Below are positions 1-5,311 of a DNA stretch of 7,922 nucleotides, in pieces; position 1 is the stretch's first letter; each line of letters begins with the position of its first letter. This DNA comes from an uncultured bacterium. Its GTDB lineage: Bacteria; Fidelibacterota; Marinisomatia; Marinisomatales; UBA1611. The stretch lies in the NCBI GenBank assembly GCA_938092125.1, contig CALKMQ010000224.1, forward strand, positions 1 to 7,922, written 5' to 3'. The notes below the pieces were generated by a model that did not search any database, was not told the DNA's origin, and saw only the letters and a program-made list of their open reading frames with translations. Position numbers and translations under genes: made by a program.

Positions 1-79
1 GAAAATAAGAATTGAAAATTAAACGGTTCCATAATTCTAAAAAGAATGTGGTAATAAATTAAAAGAAAGTGATAAAAAT
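1..79. other. Upstream non-coding leader of the array
   Basis: No open frame crosses this stretch: the three forward frames have stops at 13-15, 20-22 and 6-8. An upstream gene could therefore end only within the first 22 nt, and nothing identifies one. There is a small inverted repeat, ATTCT-AAAA-AGAAT (34-47), too weak to call a terminator. I could not find a promoter with acceptable spacing. The sequence just before the first gene is A-rich and carries only a weak purine stretch (AAAGAAAG, 61-69) as a ribosome site. The array may continue upstream of the window. Confidence 0.5.
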
Positions 80-526
80 ATGAAAAAAGTAACGTCACAC
101 AACGGTTTTACACTTATAGAGTTAATCATTGTAATGGTTATACTCGGAATCATGGCAGCAGTAGCTGTACCAAGGTATTTAGATAGCATCTCTAATGCAG
201 AAAAATCTGCAGAGGATGCTGTAATCTCAAGTATCAGAGCAGGTCTTACACAGTTTGCAAACAATTCTCTTTATGAGAGTGGGAGAGCAGAATGGCCTAC
301 GAACCCGTTTGATGCTCTTTCAGAAAAGCCAGCCGGTTACTCTTTAGATGTAACAGATGCTAATTCTGATGGGGAGTGGACATTTAGTAGTGGCAGAATC
401 ACGCATCAGAGAGCTGACAATAGCAGATTTGAGTGGTCTTATCAGCCAGGTACACAAGGTGGCGGCGATGACGCTAAAATTGGTACCTTAGGTAATAGAA
501 CTGCGATCGCACAACAACAACAATAA
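80..526 (+). CDS. Type IV pilin-like protein, array copy 1 (subfamily A)
   Basis: 148 residues, a candidate major filament subunit. The leader MKKVTSHNG ends in Gly9. The mature protein starts with Phe10 and has Glu at mature position 5 and Pro at mature position 22, the class III signal cut and methylated by a PilD-type peptidase. The hydrophobic helix spans about residues 10-32. The globular part carries WPTNPF (72-77), an Asp-rich loop DANSDGEWTF (93-102), ITHQRADNSR (107-116) and W119/Y121. The C-terminus is Gly-rich and ends in QQQQ. ATG 80 is the only start giving a normal leader, and its ribosome site is weak. It is nearly identical to copy 3 over residues 9-50 but differs after that. 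It lacks the usual GspG C-terminal pattern, so I do not assign a GspG, MshA or PilA symbol. Confidence 0.93.
   Translation: MKKVTSHNGFTLIELIIVMVILGIMAAVAVPRYLDSISNAEKSAEDAVISSIRAGLTQFANNSLYESGRAEWPTNPFDALSEKPAGYSLDVTDANSDGEWTFSSGRITHQRADNSRFEWSYQPGTQGGGDDAKIGTLGNRTAIAQQQQ
103..229 (+). repeat. Direct repeat, copy 1 (pilin 5' module, genes 1 and 3)
   Basis: This 127-nt segment matches 1073-1199 with 9 mismatches by eye (about 93% identity) at an offset of 970 nt. It encodes the prepilin cleavage site, transmembrane helix and first part of the long helix. Only one mismatch changes an amino acid (Lys to Glu). The flanking gene bodies are much less alike, so this is a locally homogenised module inside paralogous genes. 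Confidence 0.85.
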
Positions 527-534
527 GAATTAAT

Positions 535-540
535 AGGAGT
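535..540 (+). promoter_or_regulatory. Shine-Dalgarno AGGAGT of array copy 2
   Basis: AGGAG lies 6 nt before ATG 546. The GTG three bases earlier (543) is in frame but only 3 nt from this site, so the ATG is preferred. The same AGGAG-plus-6/7-nt arrangement recurs before copies 3 and 4. Confidence 0.8.
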
Positions 541-545
541 AAGTG

Positions 546-1031
546 ATGAAATCAATAAATAAAAACGGCTTTACTTTAATAGAACTAATAATGGTTATTA
601 TCATTATTGGTATTCTAGCAGCAGTTTCAATACCTAGGTTCGCTGTCGTTATTAGACAAGGCGAAGCAGCATCCGAACAGGGTATAATAACGCAGGTAGT
701 TGACGGCTTAGAAACATGGGCAATGGAAGAATTTATGGATACAGGAATAAAGTCTTGGCCGGAAAACCCTTTCAGCGTTCTCACATCTATCTCTTTTGAA
801 TACGATAGCACTAATACCGATATGACCAGTTTAGTTGGTGGTGAGTGGATTTTTACAGGTCAGGCAGAAAGAACATTCGGCAACATATCATTAGCGAATG
901 CCATCGTGCACAGACGTGTTGAGGACACTCTGTCTGTCTGGATATATGATCGCACTAGTGGTGCTATTAGTCATGGTGACACCCCATATATGCCTTTCAC
1001 TAAAATATTTAAAGGCGATTTAGCTAAATAA
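546..1031 (+). CDS. Type IV pilin-like protein, array copy 2 (subfamily B)
   Basis: 161 residues from ATG 546, chosen over an in-frame GTG at 543 because AGGAG (535-539) is ideally spaced from the ATG. The leader MKSINKNG is followed by FTLIEL, with Glu at mature position 5 and Pro at mature position 22. The helix segment is very Ile-rich. The globular part has WPENPF (71-76), GEWIF (99-103), VHRRVEDT (121-128) and W132/Y134. Unlike subfamily A it lacks the ITHQRADN string. It has instead a longer tail with HGDTPYMPF, which resembles HNGAPFGP in copy 7, and I group these two as subfamily B. It sits 19 nt after copy 1 in an apparent operon. A filament subunit role is inferred from family membership. 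Confidence 0.92.
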   Translation: MKSINKNGFTLIELIMVIIIIGILAAVSIPRFAVVIRQGEAASEQGIITQVVDGLETWAMEEFMDTGIKSWPENPFSVLTSISFEYDSTNTDMTSLVGGEWIFTGQAERTFGNISLANAIVHRRVEDTLSVWIYDRTSGAISHGDTPYMPFTKIFKGDLAK

Positions 1032-1040
1032 AATTTAAAA

Positions 1041-1045
1041 AGGAG
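1041..1045 (+). promoter_or_regulatory. Shine-Dalgarno AGGAG of array copy 3
   Basis: AGGAG lies 7 nt before ATG 1053 and only 1 nt before the in-frame ATG at 1047. The equivalent site of copy 4 (1535-1539) lies 6 nt before the ATG aligned with 1053. This supports 1053 as the true start. Confidence 0.78.
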
Positions 1046-1052
1046 TATGAAA

Positions 1053-1517
1053 ATGAAGAAAAATTTAAACAGCGGTTTTACGCTCATAGAGTTAATCATT
1101 GTAATGGTTATTCTCGGGATTATGGCAGCAGTAGCTGTACCAAGATATTTAGATAGTATCTCTAATGCAGAAGAATCTGCAGAAGATGCTGTAATCTCAG
1201 CAATTAGATCTGGACTCAAGGCAGCAGCGAATGATTCTTTGTATACTAATGGTAGAGCTTCATGGCCAACGAATCCTTTTGATGCCCTTTCAGAAAAGCC
1301 AACTGGGTATGATTCAAACGACAATGGAACCGAATCTGGAATAGGGCAACTTGATGGTATTGCTGATGAAGATGGTGAGTGGACTTTCGACATGAATAAT
1401 TCTAGAATAACGCATCAACGTGCTGATAATTCTAGATATTTTTGGGATTATAACCGAGGAGTTCAAAATGGCGATAATGCTAGCATTGGATCTCTTGGAA
1501 ATAGAAAAGACTTATAA
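1053..1517 (+). CDS. Type IV pilin-like protein, array copy 3 (subfamily A)
   Basis: 154 residues from ATG 1053. An ATG at 1047 is in frame but crowds the AGGAG site, and 1053 gives the leader MKKNLNSG, identical to copy 4. Mature Phe1, Glu5 and Pro22 are present. Motifs are WPTNPFDAL (71-79), an acidic insert around 88-108 ending DEDGEWTFD (105-113), RITHQRADNSR (118-128) and W131/Y133. The C-terminal IGSLGNR parallels IGTLGNR of copy 1. Most of the difference from copy 1 is this longer Asp/Asn-rich loop. It could be a metal-binding loop like the calcium site of T2SS major pseudopilins, but that is inference. Copies 1 and 3 are a recent duplicate pair, or a pair kept similar by conversion. 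Confidence 0.93.
   Translation: MKKNLNSGFTLIELIIVMVILGIMAAVAVPRYLDSISNAEESAEDAVISAIRSGLKAAANDSLYTNGRASWPTNPFDALSEKPTGYDSNDNGTESGIGQLDGIADEDGEWTFDMNNSRITHQRADNSRYFWDYNRGVQNGDNASIGSLGNRKDL
1073..1199 (+). repeat. Direct repeat, copy 2 (pilin 5' module, genes 1 and 3)
   Basis: Partner of 103-229, with 9 differences in 127 nt that are nearly all synonymous. It covers the cleavage site and hydrophobic helix coding sequence of array copy 3. Confidence 0.85.
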
Positions 1518-1534
1518 TAGAAAAGCTACAAAAC

Positions 1535-1539
1535 AGGAG
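1535..1539 (+). promoter_or_regulatory. Shine-Dalgarno AGGAG of array copy 4
   Basis: AGGAG 6 nt before ATG 1546, within a 28-nt gap after copy 3. The sequence from AGGAG through the first codons (AGGAGTaGAAAATGAAGAAA) nearly duplicates that before copy 3, so the duplicated unit included the ribosome site. Confidence 0.8.
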
Positions 1540-1545
1540 TAGAAA

Positions 1546-1938
1546 ATGAAGAAAAATTTAAATAGCGGTTTTACACTTATTGAGTTAGTAATCATTATGG
1601 TAATCTTAGGCGTCTTGGCTGCTGTAGCGGTTCCAAGGTTAGGAAATACAATTGATTCTTCTGAAGAATCGGCTGAAGAAGCAGTCATTGGAAACCTAAG
1701 ATCTGCTTTAGAGGTCTATGCAATGGACCAAGTGGTCAACAACTCAAATAAAAGTTACCCTCCTAATCCTTTTGATGCTTTAGATAATAAAAGTCGAAAT
1801 GATTTATTTAATACCAATTGGCACTGGGGCTACAACGGAAACAATGGCATTAATCATATTAGAAATGATGGTGTAAGAGTTTTCTGGTATTATTATGAAA
1901 GCTCCGGCGAGATTCAATATGGTTACACAGATGATTAA
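1546..1938 (+). CDS. Type IV pilin-like protein, array copy 4 (subfamily C, short)
   Basis: 130 residues. The leader MKKNLNSG matches copy 3, then FTLIEL with Glu5 and Pro22 of the mature protein. The helix continues RLGNTIDSSEESAEEAV, the RxGN hallmark of subfamily C (PRLGN, PRMGN or PKMGN in copies 4-6). The globular part has YPPNPFDAL (71-79, Tyr replacing Trp), NWHWGYNG (91-98), INHIRNDG (102-109) and FWYYY (113-117). The GEWxF block is missing and its region is shortened, leaving WHWGY instead. It may be a minor or specialised variant. It overlaps or abuts copy 5 (see that entry). It shares a 45-nt nearly exact segment with copy 5. Confidence 0.91.
   Translation: MKKNLNSGFTLIELVIIMVILGVLAAVAVPRLGNTIDSSEESAEEAVIGNLRSALEVYAMDQVVNNSNKSYPPNPFDALDNKSRNDLFNTNWHWGYNGNNGINHIRNDGVRVFWYYYESSGEIQYGYTDD
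1717..1761 (+). repeat. 45-nt direct repeat shared by array copies 4 and 5
   Basis: Matches 2132-2176 with a single mismatch (C1728 versus T2143), and the last 33 nt are exact. It codes for YAMDQVVNNSNKSYP just before the NPF motif. Identity drops on both sides, which points to gene conversion or a mosaic duplication rather than uniform divergence. Confidence 0.9.
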
Positions 1939-1960
1939 TAGATTGAAAAATAAAATTAGT

Positions 1961-2362
1961 ATGAAAAATCTATTTAATGAAGGCTTCACACTGATTGAAT
2001 TAGTAATCATCATGGTAGTACTTGGGATTTTAGCAGCAGTTGCTGTCCCTAGAATGGGTAACACAATTGCATCGTCTGAGGAAGCTGCTGAAAATACCGT
2101 ATTGGCTTCTCTACGCACTGCTGTTGAAGTTTATGCAATGGATCAAGTGGTCAACAACTCAAATAAAAGTTACCCTTACAATCCTTTTGACGAGCTTGAT
2201 AAGTTGCCTGAAGGCTACAGCAATGATGGCTACCTTGATACAGATGGTGAATGGATATTTACACCTGATAGTTACATTGCTCACCAAAGAAATGACAACA
2301 CAAGACACAAATGGTATTATGATGTTAATACAGGTTTATTCGGAGCAAGAGTTGATTACTAA
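1961..2362 (+). CDS. Type IV pilin-like protein, array copy 5 (subfamily C)
   Basis: 133 residues from ATG 1961, chosen because it gives the 8-residue leader MKNLFNEG like its paralogues. Mature Glu5 and Pro22 are present. Motifs are PRMGN (30-34), YPYNPFDEL (71-79), DTDGEWIF (93-100), IAHQRNDNTR (106-115) and W118/Y119. So it keeps the GEWxF and HQRxDN blocks that copy 4 has lost or altered. No Shine-Dalgarno precedes 1961. An alternative in-frame ATG at 1931 adds 10 residues and overlaps the stop of copy 4 by 8 nt, which would allow translational coupling. The choice between the two is uncertain, but the gene is not. Confidence 0.88.
   Translation: MKNLFNEGFTLIELVIIMVVLGILAAVAVPRMGNTIASSEEAAENTVLASLRTAVEVYAMDQVVNNSNKSYPYNPFDELDKLPEGYSNDGYLDTDGEWIFTPDSYIAHQRNDNTRHKWYYDVNTGLFGARVDY
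2132..2176 (+). repeat. 45-nt direct repeat, second copy
   Basis: Partner of 1717-1761 at an offset of 415 nt, equal to the start-to-start distance of copies 4 and 5 (1546 and 1961). The repeats therefore occupy the same place in both genes. Confidence 0.9.
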
Positions 2363-2412
2363 CCTTGTTAGATATTTTTATGAAATTAATACAACAAAAA
2401 GAAAGTTTTAAA

Positions 2413-2799
2413 ATGATCGCATCTAAAAAATTACATGAAGGTTTTACTCTAGTTGAGCTTATCATTGTGATGGTTATCTTAGGAATTATGGCAGCAGTCG
2501 CAGTACCAAAAATGGGTAACATTATATCTCAATCTGCTGAAGCAGCTGAAAATGCTATCCTTGCGCAGCTTGAATCTGCAGCAGAGATCAAGGCATTAGA
2601 TAATGTTTTATTGACAGGCTACAAAACTTATCCTTCTAATCCTTTTACTGAGTTAGAAAAAACACCATCAGGCTATACAAATGGAACTGATTCTGGTCAA
2701 GAAGATGCTTGGTGGTTTTCAGCAAATAAAGTTTATCATAGGAGAAATGGTACAAGTTATTATTGGACATACAGCCCTAGCAATGGGGAAATAAATTAA
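2413..2799 (+). CDS. Type IV pilin-like protein, array copy 6 (subfamily C, shortest)
   Basis: 128 residues from ATG 2413. The leader MIASKKLHEG is followed by FTLVEL, with Glu5 and Pro22 conserved. In-frame upstream starts (TTG 2365, ATG 2380) would lengthen the leader to 21 or more residues. A weak GAAAG (2401-2405) lies 7 nt before 2413, which is preferred. Motifs are VPKMGN (31-36), YPSNPFTEL (73-81), EDAWWF (97-102) in place of GEWxF, VYHRRNG (107-113) and YYWTY (116-120). It ends soon after the WTY block, lacking the extended tails of subfamilies A and B. It is the most degenerate member but is fully open, with every prepilin-processing feature. Confidence 0.89.
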   Translation: MIASKKLHEGFTLVELIIVMVILGIMAAVAVPKMGNIISQSAEAAENAILAQLESAAEIKALDNVLLTGYKTYPSNPFTELEKTPSGYTNGTDSGQEDAWWFSANKVYHRRNGTSYYWTYSPSNGEIN

Positions 2800-2828
2800 A
2801 TTTAATAAAATAAGAATGAGGCAATGAA

Positions 2829-3311
2829 ATGCAACATATAAAAAATAAAAACGGATTTACAATAATCGAACTAATTATGGTTATGATTATCATTGGAGTA
2901 TTAGCGGCAGTCGCTATTCCAAGATTTCAAGATATTGTAATTGAAAGTGAAGTTGCTGTAGAGCAGCGAATACTAAATACTATCTATGATGGTTTAGAGA
3001 CCTATGCTCGTGAGCAATACATTGCGAATGGTGTTCGTTCCTGGCCAGAGAACCCATTTGTAGCACTCTCTAAACTTCCACCAGATTATAATGCTGACCT
3101 TTTTGTACTATCACAAATGAAAGATAGGGACTGGATTTTTACTGGGGATGGAAACAACCCTACCTACAACCTGGCAATAGCCCATTTAAGAAAATCTGAT
3201 AGCATTGCAGTTTGGAAATACAATCCTGAAGATGGAAAAATTGAACATAATGGCGCACCATTTGGTCCTGTTAACATAGTCCACAGAGTAAATGGCACTG
3301 GTGGTAATTAG
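2829..3311 (+). CDS. Type IV pilin-like protein, array copy 7 (subfamily B)
   Basis: 160 residues from ATG 2829, with GAGG (2818-2821) 7 nt upstream. The leader MQHIKNKNG is followed by FTIIEL, with Glu5 and Pro22 of the mature protein. Motifs are WPENPFVAL (72-80), DWIFTGDG (101-108), IAHLRKSD (117-124), VWKY (128-131) and a tail HNGAPFGPVNIVHR. The order and tail match copy 2, including the WPENPF, WIFTG and VWxY strings, although more than 1.7 kb and four genes separate them. A B-type unit was therefore either duplicated over distance or flanked a later expansion of the C-type genes. Inferred alternative major or minor filament subunit. Confidence 0.92.
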   Translation: MQHIKNKNGFTIIELIMVMIIIGVLAAVAIPRFQDIVIESEVAVEQRILNTIYDGLETYAREQYIANGVRSWPENPFVALSKLPPDYNADLFVLSQMKDRDWIFTGDGNNPTYNLAIAHLRKSDSIAVWKYNPEDGKIEHNGAPFGPVNIVHRVNGTGGN

Positions 3312-3339
3312 AAATATTTTTAAATAAGGAATTATTATC

Positions 3340-3834
3340 ATGAAGAAAAATAATAAAAATGGTTTTACCTTAATCGAACTAATTATGGTTATGATTATTT
3401 TAGGAATTCTGTCTGCTGTGGCAATTCCAAGATATTTAGAAACCATACAAAAATCTGAGGTTTCAGCTGAGGATGCGGTGATATCTAAACTTTGTGCTGC
3501 TCTGGAAAATTATGCTCAGCATAAAATGTTGACTGAAGGAAGACGTTTCTGGCCAGAAAACCCATTTGAAGCTCTTGAAACCTTGCCTCAAACATATACT
3601 AATGACGGTGATAATGCTGATACTGATAATGAATGGACATTTGTTAATTGGTATTCTGGCGATGAAAATGCTGGTGGTGTTTCTGGAAGAATTACTCATC
3701 AAAGAGCAGATAATACTAGATGGCAGTGGTCATATAATGCTGGCGTTAATCATGGAACAGACGGTGATGTAACTGGTACATTGTATGTAAGGACTGAACT
3801 TGGGACAGCGGGGTCAGAAGTCCGTTACCAATAG
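3340..3834 (+). CDS. Type IV pilin-like protein, array copy 8 (A/B mosaic)
   Basis: 164 residues, the longest of the array, from ATG 3340 with AGGA (3327-3330) 9 nt upstream. The leader MKKNNKNG is followed by FTLIEL, with Glu5 and Pro22. The N-terminal helix (IMVMIILGIL) and WPENPFEAL (71-79) resemble subfamily B. The second half is clearly subfamily A: DADTDNEWTF (92-101), RITHQRADNTR (117-127), W130, SYNAG (131-135) and GTL at 146-148. It carries an 11-residue Gly/Asn insertion between EWTF and ITHQ, and a unique Cys52 in the helix. The chimeric appearance fits recombination between array members. It is the last gene before the candidate terminator at 3869. Confidence 0.92.
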   Translation: MKKNNKNGFTLIELIMVMIILGILSAVAIPRYLETIQKSEVSAEDAVISKLCAALENYAQHKMLTEGRRFWPENPFEALETLPQTYTNDGDNADTDNEWTFVNWYSGDENAGGVSGRITHQRADNTRWQWSYNAGVNHGTDGDVTGTLYVRTELGTAGSEVRYQ

Positions 3835-3868
3835 ATAATACAGGGTTACCGTTATTAATAATAGTATT

Positions 3869-3906
3869 AAGGCTTCGCTCGTAAAGGTGAGGCCTTTGTA
3901 ATTTTT
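3869..3906 (+). terminator. Hairpin plus T-rich run: candidate leaky terminator
   Basis: An 11-bp stem pairs 3869-3879 (AAGGCTTCGCT) with 3886-3896 (GGTGAGGCCTT) around the 6-nt loop CGTAAA. It uses G-U wobbles at four positions and has a GGC/GCC core near the base. It is followed by TTGTAATTTTT, a T-rich but interrupted tract, and the downstream Shine-Dalgarno starts right after it. The position between eight strongly similar pilins and the minor-pilin genes suits partial termination that keeps minor subunits scarce. The interrupted T run suggests incomplete termination. This is inferred from sequence only. Confidence 0.6.
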
Positions 3907-3913
3907 GGAGTAA

Positions 3914-4384
3914 ATGTTGTTTAAAAAATTAAAATCAAATTCTGGCGTTACTATGATCGAGCTTGTGATTGTTCTAGCAATCATGGGTATACTTGCAGTG
4001 ACTGTTGTTCCTATGTTTAGCCAGCTTCAACATAAATCACAAGTCAGTAGAAATCTATCAAATATGAAGATTATTCAAGAAGCATTTTTAAACCATTACT
4101 ATACCACGTATGCAATTGGTGCGCCTCAAGTCCCCCCTCCCCCTGTCGATAGCTTAATGACAGATGTTTGGTGTAATACTCCAATGGACTCTTCAATTAA
4201 TTTTAAAACACCAAATGAACTATTTGGCACAGGCGAAATACCAAAAAACTCAAATCATGTTCCTTTTGTTTATCGCAGTTGGATTGACACAGAAATTGAT
4301 GGCAGACAAAAGAGAAAGATTCTGATTAAGGATAGTGACGCAGACAGTCCATCCTATGGTGAGTTTCTTTTATTTACAATCTAA
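3914..4384 (+). CDS. Divergent prepilin-like protein, start of minor-pilin unit
   Basis: 156 residues. The leader MLFKKLKSNSG is followed by VTMIEL, with Glu5 and Pro22 of the mature protein conserved but Val instead of Phe at mature position 1. The helix runs to about residue 38. The globular part is unlike the array: a PPPP tract (74-77), a single Cys87 in VWCN, and an Asp-rich stretch IKDSDADSPSYGE (138-150) before the last strand. The NPF and HQRxDN motifs are absent. GGAG (3907-3910) is only 3 nt from ATG 3914. TTG 3917 has better spacing but would remove just one residue. I do not recognise the family beyond prepilin-like. By position it could be an extra minor pilin placed ahead of the H-I-J-K set. 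Confidence 0.87.
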   Translation: MLFKKLKSNSGVTMIELVIVLAIMGILAVTVVPMFSQLQHKSQVSRNLSNMKIIQEAFLNHYYTTYAIGAPQVPPPPVDSLMTDVWCNTPMDSSINFKTPNELFGTGEIPKNSNHVPFVYRSWIDTEIDGRQKRKILIKDSDADSPSYGEFLLFTI

Positions 4385-4424
4385 CTATTGTTTTTTTATA
4401 TCAAGCCTTAGATTTAGTTAGGGT

Positions 4425-4922
4425 ATGAAAATAATAAAACATAATAAACGTTATCCATCACTATCCTCAAAAGGCTTTTCTCTTATAGAACTAATTGTAA
4501 TGATAGCAATACTTGGCTTACTTGCGGCTGTTGCATCTACCAGAGCTAAAGATATTTCTACTAACGTAAGAATTTCCTCAGCAATTAATCAGATTATTTC
4601 AGATATTGAACTAAGTAAAGAGCTAGCCCTTGCTGGAAGCGCAAACGTATCGTTGACTTACGATATAAATCTTGATCAATATGAAATAAGAAAAAATGGG
4701 GCTTTAATTTTAGATTACCCTGGGAGCAACAATGGAACAGTATCTATTTCAAATGGTATTTTTTCTAGTGTTGACTTGACTCAGGTTAATTTAAATGGTT
4801 CTAACATAATTAATATTGATAAGTGGGGGAATGTATTAAATAACGGCATTATCACAATAAATGATAATAACACAATTACAATATCAAAATTATCTGGTTC
4901 AACTCAAATAAGTCAGCCATGA
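4425..4922 (+). CDS. GspH/FimT/MshC-like minor pilin
   Basis: 165 residues. The 17-residue leader ends SSKG and is followed by FSLIEL (18-23) with Glu5, but there is no Pro22 (Thr instead), as is common in GspH/FimT proteins. The helix continues through RISSAINQIISDIELSKELALAGS (54-77), which fits the FimT/GspH pattern of a long amphipathic helix followed by strands. The rest is Asn/Ser/Thr-rich and probably all beta (NVSLTYDIN, QYEIRKNG, INIDKWGNV). In T2SS and T4P such proteins join the tip-initiating complex. ATG 4425 directly follows TTAGGG, leaving 1 nt of spacing, so initiation may be weak. The stop overlaps the next gene's start (ATGA, 4919-4922). Assignment rests on order and layout rather than a close match. 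Confidence 0.8.
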   Translation: MKIIKHNKRYPSLSSKGFSLIELIVMIAILGLLAAVASTRAKDISTNVRISSAINQIISDIELSKELALAGSANVSLTYDINLDQYEIRKNGALILDYPGSNNGTVSISNGIFSSVDLTQVNLNGSNIINIDKWGNVLNNGIITINDNNTITISKLSGSTQISQP

Positions 4923-5311
4923 AAACAATTAAAAACGGTTTTGCCCTTGTTGAAGTCGTAATAGTCATTGTCCTAATTTCAGGATCAATGCTTGTATTCT
5001 TAGAAGCGTTAAATCAAGCCAAATTATATCAAACCAAGTCTGAAATTGTAACAATTCAATCAATAATCCTTCATAGTAAAACAAATGAAATAAGAAGCCG
5101 AGGTTTTGACTATGTTCCTATGTCAAGCGGTTTTTCAGCAGTTCCTGATTATCCGAACTTTTCATATTCATTAAATGTTGATTATGTAGATGAAAATCTT
5201 ACTTTGACCTCAAATCTGTCAAACTTAAAACGCATTAATTTAATCGTAAAGCATAACAGCAATAATTACACTGAAATTAGCGACACATTCATTATCTCTA
5301 ACGCATTATGA
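4919..5311 (+). CDS. GspI/PilV/MshD-like minor pilin
   Basis: 130 residues with a very short leader, MKTIKNG, then FALVEV with Glu at mature position 5. The hydrophobic helix runs to about residue 28 without Pro22, typical of GspI/PilV proteins. After EALNQAKLY (28-36) it has a Q/K-rich helix and then strands ending KRINLIVKH and YTEISDTFI. This fits the GspI layout of a small single-sheet domain whose strands carry the 'k.i.v.V' pattern. The start overlaps the upstream stop as ATGA, and its own stop overlaps the next start as ATGA (5308-5311), so translation is coupled on both sides. In T2SS, GspI nucleates the I-J-K tip trimer. That role is inferred here. Confidence 0.82.
   Translation: MKTIKNGFALVEVVIVIVLISGSMLVFLEALNQAKLYQTKSEIVTIQSIILHSKTNEIRSRGFDYVPMSSGFSAVPDYPNFSYSLNVDYVDENLTLTSNLSNLKRINLIVKHNSNNYTEISDTFIISNAL

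Noticed and set aside
12..35. Promoter TTGAAA (12-17) with CATAAT (30-35)
   Set aside because: The spacer is 12 nt, too short for a normal sigma70 promoter. The alternative -10 at 35-40 matches poorly.
503..510. GCGATCGC palindrome (the cyanobacterial HIP1 octamer)
   Set aside because: Only one copy noticed in 7.9 kb, inside a coding region, so it is no evidence for cyanobacterial origin.
543..545. GTG start for copy 2, and ATG 1047 start for copy 3
   Set aside because: Both are too close to the AGGAG site. ATG 546 and ATG 1053 have 6-7 nt spacing and standard leaders.
2040..2411. Forward frame overlapping array copy 5
   Set aside because: It is out of frame with a complete pilin gene, begins mid-gene and has no ribosome site or recognisable features. 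The similar 3566-3772 frame in copy 8 was rejected for the same reason.
37..3702. Reverse-strand open frames opposite pilin 5' ends (37-264, 530-811, 971-1393, 1804-2118, 2325-2522, 3186-3446), plus 3463-3702
   Set aside because: The first six recur at the same place in each paralogue because they are antisense readings of the conserved helix coding sequence. 3463-3702 lies wholly inside copy 8. None has a ribosome site or independent family features.
80..3834. Silent pilin cassettes like pilS, or a diversity-generating retroelement target
   Set aside because: Each copy has its own start, leader and stop, and no reverse transcriptase or template repeat is seen. The repeats lie mainly in conserved, not hypervariable, parts.
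3852..3861. TTATTAATAA palindrome as an operator
   Set aside because: It is AT-only, common by chance in this base composition, and not repeated near other starts.
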